Source: Calonectria ilicicola
Taxonomy: Eukaryota; Ascomycota; Sordariomycetes; Hypocreales; Nectriaceae
Assembly: GCA_020809705.1 (NCBI GenBank)
Contig: CP085832.1
Location: 3,782,001 to 3,846,000 of the forward strand
Reading direction: 5' to 3'
Length of the DNA: 64,000 bases
Each line of letters begins with the position of its first letter. The stretch's first letter is position 1. Shown here in pieces: positions 32,548 through 42,490 of this stretch. The translations under genes and the position numbers were made by a program. The notes beneath the pieces were generated by a model. The model saw nothing but the letters and a program-made list of their open reading frames with translations. It was not told the origin of the DNA and searched no databases.

Positions 32548-33534
32548 ATGTCTCAATCCAACTCTTTCGAAAACGCTCACTTCCCCAATTTTAAAATCGT
32601 CCCTGCAACATACAAGACGGTCAACGACCATGGCATTTCCGCGGATTTTTTTATTCCGGAAACTTTGATCTCTCAGCCAGACCCATCGAAGTCTTACCCC
32701 ATAATTTTGCGAGTTCATGGGGGAGGTCTCGTGACTGGCTCCAGCTTGTTTCCTGATTGGTTTCCATCATGGGCGCTAGAGCTCGCGACTCGGCATTCGG
32801 CTGTCATCATAAGCCCCAACCACCGACTGGCCCCTGAAGCTAGCATTGATGATATCCTGGAGGACATTGAAGATTTTTGGAAATGGGTCCATGACATAGC
32901 TCCCACCTTTATCGCCAAGAGCACCAACGATGCTGTTCACGTTGACACAGCCAGAATCCTGACCGCTGGTGAGAGCGCTGGTGGCTTTCTTAGCCTTTAT
33001 CTTGGCCTGACTCACCCCGACGAAATCAAGGCTGTGACAGCTGCGTATCCCATGGTTGATTGCAAATCTGACTACTTCACGAAACCAAAGGATACGCCTA
33101 TCGGACCTTTCCCCTATCTCCCCGAGAGCATTGTGGATGCACATTTTAGTAAACTCAAAAATGGAGAGCTGCCTTTGATCATCTCCGCGGATGACAAGCT
33201 AGAGCGTGGGCCGTTCATGGGGAGTCTCATTCAGAACGGGAGATTTGCGGATATCCTCCCATTGGATCGAAGAGACATACACTTGCTTGATAAGATTGAG
33301 GATGGAGCAAGATTTCCTCGTGGAGGAGTTTTCGTCTGGCATGGCAAGGATGATACAATTGTGCCAATTGAGGGTACCGAAAAGCTAGCAAAATTGATGC
33401 AAAAGGTCGACCCTTCATTGGACTTTAGATTCACCGCTCGTGATGGCGAGCATGGATTCGATGGACCTGCGAAGTTGGATGATGAATGGCTTGCTGATGG
33501 CATGCGAAGTGTGGTGACTGCTTGGTTAGCATAG
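32548..33534 (+). CDS. Alpha/beta-hydrolase, HSL (hormone-sensitive lipase) type esterase
   Basis: A single exon of 328 codons, no signal peptide. The oxyanion-hole motif HGGG lies at residues 57-60, the nucleophile elbow GESAGG at 141-146 (Ser 143), the acid in WHGKDDTIVP (Asp ~268) and the catalytic His in DGEHGFDG (302). These and the NHRLAPEA segment after the HGGG strand place it in the HSL/alpha-beta hydrolase-3 family, whose members hydrolyse carboxylic esters or lactones, often in catabolism or secondary metabolism. Substrate cannot be inferred. It lies downstream of, and on the same strand as, the PDC-like gene, with about 730 bases between them. Confidence 0.92.
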   Translation: MSQSNSFENAHFPNFKIVPATYKTVNDHGISADFFIPETLISQPDPSKSYPIILRVHGGGLVTGSSLFPDWFPSWALELATRHSAVIISPNHRLAPEASIDDILEDIEDFWKWVHDIAPTFIAKSTNDAVHVDTARILTAGESAGGFLSLYLGLTHPDEIKAVTAAYPMVDCKSDYFTKPKDTPIGPFPYLPESIVDAHFSKLKNGELPLIISADDKLERGPFMGSLIQNGRFADILPLDRRDIHLLDKIEDGARFPRGGVFVWHGKDDTIVPIEGTEKLAKLMQKVDPSLDFRFTARDGEHGFDGPAKLDDEWLADGMRSVVTAWLA

Positions 33535-33781
33535 AATAATACAGTATACCTTTCCTGGTAGTTAGATGCCCTGAAACACACTTCACAGTTCTTCCTATTC
33601 CAAAAGACTACAGTTCTAGTCGGGCTCACTAGTGTTTAGGTCCATACAAACTTCATAGTGGTTTGTACTATTGGTTGTGTCATTTTCAACAGGTGCATCA
33701 AGTAAAATATTTCCATCTTAGTCTCCGGCAACAGAATTCCTTCCCAGAAATCTCGTGAATCAAAGATACTGAGGGCTTTCT

Positions 33782-34470
33782 TCAGTTCAGCTTTGTAGCC
33801 CAATAGCTCCTAGTTGTCGAATCCTGTTCAATTACTCCATTCTGTTTTGCATACCGCCCATACAGTCTAATCATTTCCTTCATCTTCTCCGGTATTTCAT
33901 CAGCAAGATCATTTGTTTCGCTGGGGTCGTTTAGGACATTGAACAGCTGCAACCTTTTGGCTTCGAAAGGTTTTGGAATGTAGAGCCCCTTCTAAACCCC
34001 CTTGCAAATTGCTCGTCGGTTGAAAGGTACCTAGCCAATGATGCGGTCATCAGAAAGGATCTTGTTTTCAACCCTATTGGGATAAGGGACCCGACTCTGG
34101 CCCGTTATCGGAGGAATCTCACGATCCTGGTAACTTGTTCCAGGGTGCTTCACTCCACAAGTTTTCAGAATGGTGGGTAGAATATCCATGACAGTACAAA
34201 ATGAGTGATCGACCGAGCCAGGTTGAACTTTTAGGCCTGGATGTTGCATTAAAAATGGTATGTGAATACCTCCTTTGTAAGTGTGCACCTCATACAATAG
34301 ACTCAGTGTGGTAGTGTGGAAGCCCATTGGACTTCATACCAAACGAACTAATTGTCATGTCATTTTCTGACATACTCCTGCATATCACTGCTAGCCGTAG
34401 GAGGCCAAGCCCCGAATTGAGCACCTTCTGCACCGTTATTAGAGAAATGCATAGGTATTACCTGTTTTTC
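33782..34470 (-). pseudogene. Arylsulfatase relic (C-terminal part)
   Basis: Three conserved pieces of a sulfatase C-terminal half occur in order on the minus strand but not in one frame. At about 34340-34452: NNGAEGA, ended by a TGA. At 34031-34327: EVHTYKGGIHIPFL, then TVMDILPTIL and the HPG of the family. At 33782-33985: RLQLFNVLNDPSETNDLA and YGRYAKQNGVIE before a natural stop. Stops (TGA at ~34374, TAG near 34013 and ~33985) and a frame shift near 34290 separate them; short GT..AG stretches between them would be under 40 bases. The N-terminal half with the active-site Cys/Ser motif is not found. Thus it is a truncated remnant of an enzyme that released sulfate from organic esters. Confidence 0.82.
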
Positions 34471-34795
34471 AAATAAAAAAAAGGTTCTGGTTGTTCATTT
34501 CCATATCGAGTTAGAAACTTTAACCCCCAGCCGCTCTGGTATAGTGTGATTCTTGACTTGTTTCACGAGGTTGCATCTAAAGGTCATCCGCAACTATGTT
34601 GTTCAACTGGTAATATTGTATGATGGCGAAGGTTCAGAGGATAAAACTTCAACATGAAACTAAATCAAACATATCACGAAAAACTATCATGATGATGAAC
34701 AGGCTCCCGAACTGCCATTTTGGCTCTAATCAGAGTGCTCCTTGGGCAACCAAGTCTGAGCTACCTCTCAAAGGAGGAGACAGTCACCTATATAT
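34471..34795. other. Intergenic, possibly further decayed sulfatase DNA
   Basis: No conserved segment could be recognised here on either strand. It lies between the sulfatase relic and the stop of the TPR gene. Confidence 0.4.
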
Positions 34796-37700
34796 TCAAG
34801 TCTCAATCCGGTTCAAGGTTGTCTCGCCATCATGATCTGCTAAGGTTTTCCCAGTCCTGCACAACCAAGCTTTCAAATCACCGATGTTTATCATGCCTTC
34901 TGGATGATGCCCATTGTTTTCTAAAGTTGGAGGATCGTTCAAATATTGGGAAAGATTCGCTGACTGATCTTCATCCATGTATGTCGAGTATTGTTCAAGT
35001 TCCATCGCGATCCTATAAGCTTTATATGGTCTTTGATCAAGGACTGATTTGTCGCTAAGACGGGATATTAAAATATCTATGGATTTCATGGCCTGCTTTT
35101 CTGCACCATCCGAGTTCATGTGGATAGTAAAGACCCAGAGAAGGGTCTTCAGAGTCTCAGGGTGTGTTTTGCCTAATAATTCTTCCTGAAGCTGAAGAAT
35201 CTCGCGAGAGGATGAAACCAATTTTGCCCAGCTTTCCTGGAGCTTGCTTCTTTGACCTAGAACGTCCTGACCGCAGTCATGAAGGTTTTCTTCATCATCT
35301 TCTGCGTTCTTTTCATTTGAATGGTTCAAGGAATCTGTCTGAATATAATCCCGTTTTGGGCTAAAATTGATTTCTTCCCAAATATTTAACGTGCAGTTTG
35401 TTTTGTAAAACTCTCTTCTAACGGAGAGTGTGTCGGGGTGTCTTTCCCCAAGCATTTCGAACCTATATTTGTAGATGTCCCGAAAATGCTTACTGGCCTC
35501 TAAGTGATTTCCCATTTCTCGTAAGGAAATGGCAAGCTCATACTCAGCTGCTAGTGTCTGTAAATGTGTGGGACCCAAAGACTTCCTACTGAATTCAAGT
35601 ATCTGGTGTAATATCTTTGTGCAGAATTCAATATTTGGTGATCCTTTTCCACGTTCAATTTGGACGGCTATTCGAAGTGTTTCAAGTAGAAATGGATGTA
35701 GCGTCAATGCTAAATCTTTGGGCCGTATGTCCTGCAAAATTAAGTCTATTTGTGTCTCCAGTTTAGATGGCTCCGTCGCAGACCGTGAGTGAAGCCAAGG
35801 TTTAGATGAACTTTCAATGTTAAGAGATCTCGAACCGGATAGCTTCATTGTATTTCGTTGCTTATGCATAATCGGAGAGAACAAGACATGTTGGCATTCA
35901 ATGACATACAAAATTAGAGTTTCCGCACATTCTAGATGATTGCTGTCACACCACGCCAAGGCTAGATATGACAAGTAGCGTAGTGTACTGAAATGCTTCC
36001 ATGAATAGCTTTGTTGACAGTAGTATACCACTTGAAGCAATTCCTTAGTTGCCATGGCGTATTGTCCCGAAGAATAGTAATTTGCAGATAGCTCCGCCCT
36101 GGCTTCCAGAACAAGAGGGTGATTTATTGGAAGATACTCGTTCATCGATTGACAAACTGAATATGCCAGATAAGTAGATTCCACTAACTGTTTTTGTGTG
36201 CGGAAAATGAAAGCTAGTATCGTCATGGTTTCAAACGTCTCTGGGTGGTGTTTGCCTAACTCTTCGATAAGTAATATGAGAGTCTCTCTGCAAAGAGCCT
36301 CGGCCTCCACGATTTTTGAATTGAGAGCTAGGAGCTTTGATTTTAGTTTGGCTGACTCTAACGTCCTTAGGTGTCTCTTTCCAAACGATGTATTCAAAAG
36401 TCCTCTCGCCTCCTCAGCCTTCTGTAGTCCTGTGCTGTACTTACCAAGAATCATATCGACCTTGGCTGTGGCAATGAGAATAGATGGTCTGGGATATTGC
36501 ATAACGCCACCATTACTTGAGACTTTAATTGCGTCTCCTAAGCATTCTTCTGATTTTCCCAATATTCCATGATTTGCATAAGCTACTGCCTTTGAGCAAG
36601 TGATATGAATGGTAGTCTTATAATCAGTTTTCGGTTCCTTTGTCTTCGTCATATGCTCTAAGGTTTCCAATGCCTTTTTGTACTCCCCGCAGAGGATAAA
36701 AGACTGCCCAAGATATAAACGAGCTTGGTATCCGAGGAAGCTATTAGTCTCTTCTGTTTTCGAGATTTTTGTCAAGTCATCGATAGCCGGTTCATATTTT
36801 CCAAGGTACATTCGTACAAGTCCCCGTTTATACGTAGCCTGGGTGAGCTCCGAATTGATGATTGTGACGTCTTCTTCTTGTGATTTCTTGCGCAGAATTC
36901 TTACACAATCGTCAAGAATATGTTCTGCGTCTCTCAATTTGCCATTGTCCAAAAGGCTAGTTGCGGTAGCAATATTATTTGTCATAGGGCTTGAATTATG
37001 GTTGCGGCTTGGTTCACTTGTTTGAAATGGGCTCGAACTCGTGCTGACTTCATCAGAACTCGGATTCTCAATGCCCATGTTGCTTGTTCTCTGATCTCCA
37101 CCCATGTTGGACTGAGCACTACGTACTTTCCCGCGATATTCTTCGCCATGCGTTTCGAGAATAGTTTGTATTTTGTCCTCAACTACCTTGAATGCGCCAC
37201 TGTGGTTTTCTGTTGAATACTTTTGTTTAACTTTTTGTCTAAGTGACTTCCATTTGCTAGACGCGGTCTGTTTATATTCACTAATCAGTAGGCTGCAATG
37301 GCTAAGCCAGTTTTAAACGTACTTCATGTTCTCTATTGTTAAGGACCCGTAAGACTTCGTAATATTCAACAATACCAGGATAAAGATTCTTATGCAAGTC
37401 ACAAAATGCCTTGTCAATTTTATATAGGCTTGCAGCGACGTCGAAGTTAGGTGTGGTCTGCTTTGAACGAAATTTTAGAATATGACTCCGTATAAACTCA
37501 ATATATTGTCCCTGGCTTTTTTGCAGCTCCCTGCGATTGTCGTCATCGATGAAAATTGTTGCGACTGAATTGACTACTGCTGTTGAGAAAAATCGTTTAC
37601 AGACGAAATCTCGTATCACCCAGCAGCCAAGACCTTGGCCTACTAAAATAAACTTCGGCATGCTCTCTTTCAAGGTATGATCTGGAGCATTATTTTCACC

Positions 37701-38103
37701 GCCTGATCGAGACCCAGGGCGGGATGGTCGGTCTTTCTCAATCTTCTCCAGCTTTCTTGTAAGCCTGTTTGTGAATTTATCGATCGGTGACCTTTTCGTA
37801 ATGATATCCATCATGTCGAATTCGATTTCATGTATCCCAAAGTCTTTGGGATCGCGGGCGTTCTGGATTTGTTGAGTGAAAGCGTTGAACTGGCTCTGAA
37901 GCGTCCGATCAGTATTCTTCATATCGCTCACGAATATTACCCTGCGATTCTACTGGTCAATACCAAGTTGCGCACAAACAGGTCAAGATAAGGTAACCTT
38001 ACTTCGATATCTTTGACGTATCCCACACGCTTCCTGAAGTGCTCGTAGTCATATTGGTTTGTGTTCGGCCTTGGGCCTGAAGTGGATCAATCGTTGACGT
38101 CAT
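34796..38103 (-). CDS. Pseudo-hydrolase / tetratricopeptide-repeat protein, NLR-like without an NTPase domain
   Basis: Three exons: 38003-38103, 37323-37941 and 34796-37267, 1,063 residues, all in phase. Intron 37942-38002 has GTAAGG and a CGCAG acceptor; intron 37268-37322 has GTACGT, a CTGATT branch and AACAG. Residues ~35-240 resemble the alpha/beta-hydrolase (lipase-like) N-terminal domain of some fungal NLRs: VIFV strand, then KFILVGQGLGCWVIRDF, where the usual GHSLGG nucleophile elbow has Gly (~137) in place of Ser. The last ~750 residues are repeated helical pairs of kinesin-light-chain-like TPR type (LGKHHPETFETM, LGERHPDTLSVRREF, LGKTHPETLKTLL). Between them there is no Walker A, Walker B or NB-ARC motif, only a short Ser/Thr-rich linker. 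Intact relatives have hydrolase-NB-ARC-TPR. It is divergently arranged with the HET gene. Confidence 0.8.
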
Positions 38104-39128
38104 TTTAGGCTTTGATGCGCTGTAGGATTTGGAAACGACAAGTGGCATTCGTGTAATATCACGGTATACCAAGCGCTGGGCCAATTCAGGTTTTGTCTGA
38201 GGGAGAGGAACCATGAGGGGTCGACTTCAGGGGGGCAGCGAAACCCTGAAAGAGACGTTGCCGCATGTGTGGCTGAGCGAGGCGTTGCTCGTATGACAGA
38301 GATTTCATAAGCAATAATGTGATGGTTGCGTGTGGTCGGGTCATGATTGGCTGATATTGAAAAGCGGTGTTGGATATGCAACCCAATTTGTCGACACGCA
38401 TGCATCATTCGGACATCAGTTTGCGCCCGTTCCGCTTTACCCTGCCAATTTCTGTCTGTAATGGAGGTATGGCGTGGCAAATTAACCATTACAAATTAAC
38501 CATTACAACCCTGTGGAGGTTGCATTAACACTTGATGAACAAGCTTGAATTATCTCTTTTCTTCAATAACCGCGCTAGACCATTGCCTGGGCCATAGGCC
38601 ATCGGCCAATGGTCGCGGTTTAGGAGGAACAAACAAGATGCTATAAATAAGGTCTCGTTACAGTACACAAAGGGTGAATTATCAAAATTGCACATGCCTG
38701 AGCTGCAAAATTGAAAATTACCTCACTCAGCCTGATTTTTCAGACCCCAACCAACCATACCGATGCAGTCCCCCACACCAACCCACTCAATACCACCTTG
38801 ACCTATTCAGCTCTGATTCATCATTGAACCGTGTTGAAATTCCGCTTTTTACAATCAAGGGGTGGAGTCAGTACAAAAACTGACATCCATCAGCCCATTG
38901 ACCCCACTTGGTTTGGGTATAGATAGGTGAGGCCCTGCAATGACACAGCCCCGGAGGCGCAGAATTTCTCTATTCGTCTGGGTTTACTCTTCATTCTATT
39001 GTGTACCATTATATCGATCTCACACTTCTTTGATCTTACTTTAAATCCTCTGTCGAGCCTAATAAATCTATATCTTTCAATCACCTGTTATTTGAGCGCA
39101 CAAGCGTTATCACGTCATTATTTTCTCC
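38104..39128. promoter_or_regulatory. Shared divergent upstream region of the TPR and HET genes
   Basis: The two start codons face away from each other across 1,025 bases. Short frames inside (for example 38100-38489 minus, 38674-38883 plus) lack motifs. No operator can be named. Confidence 0.5.
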
Positions 39129-41915
39129 ATGGATCATTTGAAAGAGCTTGGCCAAATTCTAAAGAATAATCTCATAGTTAGTTGCATTACTGAACGTCGC
39201 TGGTTTGACATAAAAAAAGCAACCCCTGAGTACTTTCTTAAATTTCCAAATAAATATGGGTGGAGCGTCGGCTCAGAAGGTGAACTTAGCCCCATTGGCC
39301 GCGACGAGGATCGCAGCACCTCAATATTCTCAATTGGAAAATTGTTACAAGGTTGGCTTTTTTTTGGACTTATCTTCACAGTTGTCCAAAAGAACGGTCG
39401 ACCAATGCTCACTTTCGATGAGCTTATCGATAAGACTCCTGGCGAGACCAACCTGAGTACAGAAAAGCTCAAGGAAAGGTTGTTGGACTGGGCAACCTGG
39501 GAGGAGCGTGAGTCCGCAGGAAAATATTTCGAAGCGCTGAGAATGCGAATGATCCGACTGGAAGTCGTACTAGAGACTGCTCGGCAGGTCATACGGCACC
39601 ACTGCGATTATACAGAACCATGGGACGAGAGAAAGAAATACGATCCCGAGGATCAGAGTTCCAAATATTACATGTCCCACAAATTGGCGCTTACGCTAAT
39701 GGTTGTCGGTGAAACGTTATCGCAGATCCATCGCAACATAATGAGGAAAGTGGCGGGTTACCAGCTCCAGGGATGGAATACCGACTCCGATATTGGTTGG
39801 GGTCAACCTAAATACGTCATTGACAAAATGGTGGAAGAGGAGTGGTGCCCTCGGCACGTATATCTGCTACGGAAACAGCTTGGCGATCAATCCATCTTAT
39901 TGCTTCACGCACTCGTGTCCCCAGAACGCACTAAAACTATTCATCACCACCACCTTGATGGGAAATGTGATGCTCAAAATTGTCTGTACGTTCATAATGG
40001 GTCTGGACAAAGTGGGGAGTATCGTACAGCTCATCATCGTGGCTGTAATGGGGATGGGAACAAAAGTAGTTGTGTTGATCTACGTCTTCAAGGGCCACAG
40101 ATGTCAGAGGTAGCTGAGATCCTACATGAAGCTGCATCTGATGTTTTCCCGTTACTAAAGCTCCAGCTCAACCAAAAACGCCAAGTATCAGGTGTGCGGG
40201 TAGTCAGGGGTGTTGGAGGCAAACATCCCACCAAGTATGTCACGATATCCCATGTCTGGTCACACGGTTACGGCAATGAGGCGGAGAATAAGGTTTGGAT
40301 GTGTCAGCTAAGGTTTATTAAGAGGCTTCTTGAAAATCTCAACCAACAGGAAGGAGGTGATTACGGGAGTGACACCCCTTTTTGGATGGATACCTTGCTT
40401 ATCCCAGTCCAAGGTGGAAGCGAAATCCATGAACAGACTAAGATACTCCGAAAGAAAGCGATTGCACAGATTCCAACAATTTTCGGTTACTCAAAATGCA
40501 CCATCGTTTTGGATCGCGGTTTATTATCTATGAGCGCTGGGATCACCGAAGATGAACTTTGCCGTACGGCGATGAAGGTTTTAGCAAGCGGGTGGATGAG
40601 ACGACTGTGGACTTCGCAGGAAGCGTACATGAGCCAGAGGTTGATGATCGCATTCGAAGAAAAAGACGCCGGTAGTATTTTAAGGGATTTTGACAACTTG
40701 CAGCGAAAGGTTGGTGAGCTTGCAGACACGCTCGACTCAGTCATATCTCGCAAGGTTGAAGGACAAATGAAACATAGCATCATGGGGTTGCATAGGCCAT
40801 CTCATCCAGAACACAATAGCCCGACTAAGCTCATGCTCATTGCAGACCTATGGAGAGCCGCGAGACTGAGAGTAAGTCTTGATTGCTTCCCTTTATTCAG
40901 ACATTGTTTATTAATTAATACTCCAAAGACAACAAGCAATCCAGCTCACGAAGCAATCGCTCTCGCTACTTTACTCAGGCTACAAATATCGGATAACGGC
41001 AACGGCGAAATAGCTAATGCAGTATCTAAATGGACAATTCAGCAACCAGTTCCTGTCGAGAAGCAAGAGAAGTTGATGTGTGATTTTTGGGATCATGTCG
41101 CTAGGGAGTATCCCGAAGCAATTCCTCCAGGGTTGATATTCCTCCCTGGGGAAAAGTTGAATACGGAAAGTTATGGTTGGGCACCAAAAACATTCTTATC
41201 CGCAGAGGTCATTCATCAGCCCGATCCGCTTACGATACTACAAAGCAAAAGTCGTCTCAAAGTCAATGGTGAGAGCCATCGCTCTGGGCTTGTTATGGAA
41301 TGCCCTGGGTACTTTTTATATTTTGATCACGCTCAAACCGGTCAATTGAACCCAGGAAGAGCTAAGGTCCTGAGTACTACAGTGGGGAGTGAATTTGAGT
41401 TCCCCATTGATAATAGCTTTCAGGAATGGTACCAGGTTTCTCTGCCAGACACTCCTCAAAATAATAAAGACTACGTAACATTAGTCGCAACCCGCCAAAC
41501 ACAGTTAGCGGTAATAATGTCGAGGCCTTCTCCAAGGACTAGACCACCTGAAGTTGGTCTCCTGGTCGAGATTTACCATCAGTCACCGGAAGAAGGGATT
41601 TTGTATTCCCAAATTCTAAAACGCATCCTTATCCACCGTACCACAAAAATAGACAAAATGGAACACTTCAACGACAAGGAACCCGTCTTTGGTGTGAAGG
41701 TCGGGCATAATTCTGGACAGAAGTGGTGTGTAGATGGTTTTCGAAGCGAAAGACTGAGATCTAACGACTTGCTGTTGGATGAACCTAATGACGACAAAGG
41801 TGCCTTGGCTCTGAAAACTACAGGCCCTGGGTTCCAGTCAGAAAAGCCTCCAAAGAAGAAAGCGTCTAGTTGGGGACAGAAGCTTAGTACTTTAAGGAAT
41901 TCTCTGAAGGGGTGA
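39129..41915 (+). CDS. HET-domain (heterokaryon incompatibility) protein
   Basis: The frame is open for 928 codons, but a GTAAGT..AAG intron of 57 bases (40872-40928) is very likely; removing it joins WRAARLR to TTSNPAHEAIALATLL without loss of frame, giving 909 residues. An N-terminal region of ~360 residues, with GWLFFGLIFTV and WEERE, is followed by the HET core: KYVTISHVWSHGYGNE (~370), FWMDTLLIPV (~418), KKAIAQIPTIFGYSKCTIVLDRGL, and WMRRLWTSQEAYMS. The strand-turn SHVWS(H/D)G.GN and the WxDTLxIP and WxxRLWTxQE motifs define the family. HET proteins trigger programmed cell death on meeting a non-self partner. The C-terminal ~250 residues are not recognised. The neighbour on the divergent side is a TPR protein. 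Confidence 0.92.
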   Translation: MDHLKELGQILKNNLIVSCITERRWFDIKKATPEYFLKFPNKYGWSVGSEGELSPIGRDEDRSTSIFSIGKLLQGWLFFGLIFTVVQKNGRPMLTFDELIDKTPGETNLSTEKLKERLLDWATWEERESAGKYFEALRMRMIRLEVVLETARQVIRHHCDYTEPWDERKKYDPEDQSSKYYMSHKLALTLMVVGETLSQIHRNIMRKVAGYQLQGWNTDSDIGWGQPKYVIDKMVEEEWCPRHVYLLRKQLGDQSILLLHALVSPERTKTIHHHHLDGKCDAQNCLYVHNGSGQSGEYRTAHHRGCNGDGNKSSCVDLRLQGPQMSEVAEILHEAASDVFPLLKLQLNQKRQVSGVRVVRGVGGKHPTKYVTISHVWSHGYGNEAENKVWMCQLRFIKRLLENLNQQEGGDYGSDTPFWMDTLLIPVQGGSEIHEQTKILRKKAIAQIPTIFGYSKCTIVLDRGLLSMSAGITEDELCRTAMKVLASGWMRRLWTSQEAYMSQRLMIAFEEKDAGSILRDFDNLQRKVGELADTLDSVISRKVEGQMKHSIMGLHRPSHPEHNSPTKLMLIADLWRAARLRVSLDCFPLFRHCLLINTPKTTSNPAHEAIALATLLRLQISDNGNGEIANAVSKWTIQQPVPVEKQEKLMCDFWDHVAREYPEAIPPGLIFLPGEKLNTESYGWAPKTFLSAEVIHQPDPLTILQSKSRLKVNGESHRSGLVMECPGYFLYFDHAQTGQLNPGRAKVLSTTVGSEFEFPIDNSFQEWYQVSLPDTPQNNKDYVTLVATRQTQLAVIMSRPSPRTRPPEVGLLVEIYHQSPEEGILYSQILKRILIHRTTKIDKMEHFNDKEPVFGVKVGHNSGQKWCVDGFRSERLRSNDLLLDEPNDDKGALALKTTGPGFQSEKPPKKKASSWGQKLSTLRNSLKG

Positions 41916-42490
41916 AATCCATGTTGTAACTCGCATTGACTGGTATCAACATAAACTTCACATGAAATATTATCGAAGGTCTAACCTTTGAATACCTCTT
42001 AGATTCAAACATGGCGATGACAAAAATTCAAAGTCACAACTTAATTTCAGAACTATTTCAAGATATCACCCTTGTCTTTTCAATAATGCGTAGTTCATAT
42101 TTTATGATGGTCTATGGATGGCCTCTATGGTGGAGTGTCATCAACTAATTAATACTCACGTTACCTAGACTAGCCGCGGGCCACAACCAGCCCGATCATC
42201 CATACAAATGACACTAAATAAAGCTGTAGGCCTCTGCAAGGATGCTAAGTCTCACAAAGTTTGGCCTCAACACAGCAGATATGTGTTGCGACTACCAAAA
42301 GTGTCACAGAACAACTAAAGTTGGGGAACTTCATCATATTCTGGAAGAAAAAGAGGGATGTTACGGAAAGAGCTAGAAAGAGTGAAATAAAAGAAAGGAA
42401 CAAATAAATTTAAACTCCGTTTCGGTATTGATTGATAATACGACAAATTGCTACATACTAATTGATATAGATCGCCAATTCTATTTAAAC
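41916..42490. other. Intergenic between convergent genes
   Basis: AT-rich 3' flanks of the HET gene and the membrane protein gene. No gene is seen. Confidence 0.5.

Noticed and set aside
41579..41797. Antisense frame inside the HET gene
   Set aside because: Shadow of the coding strand; Ser-rich composition is the complement of the real codons.
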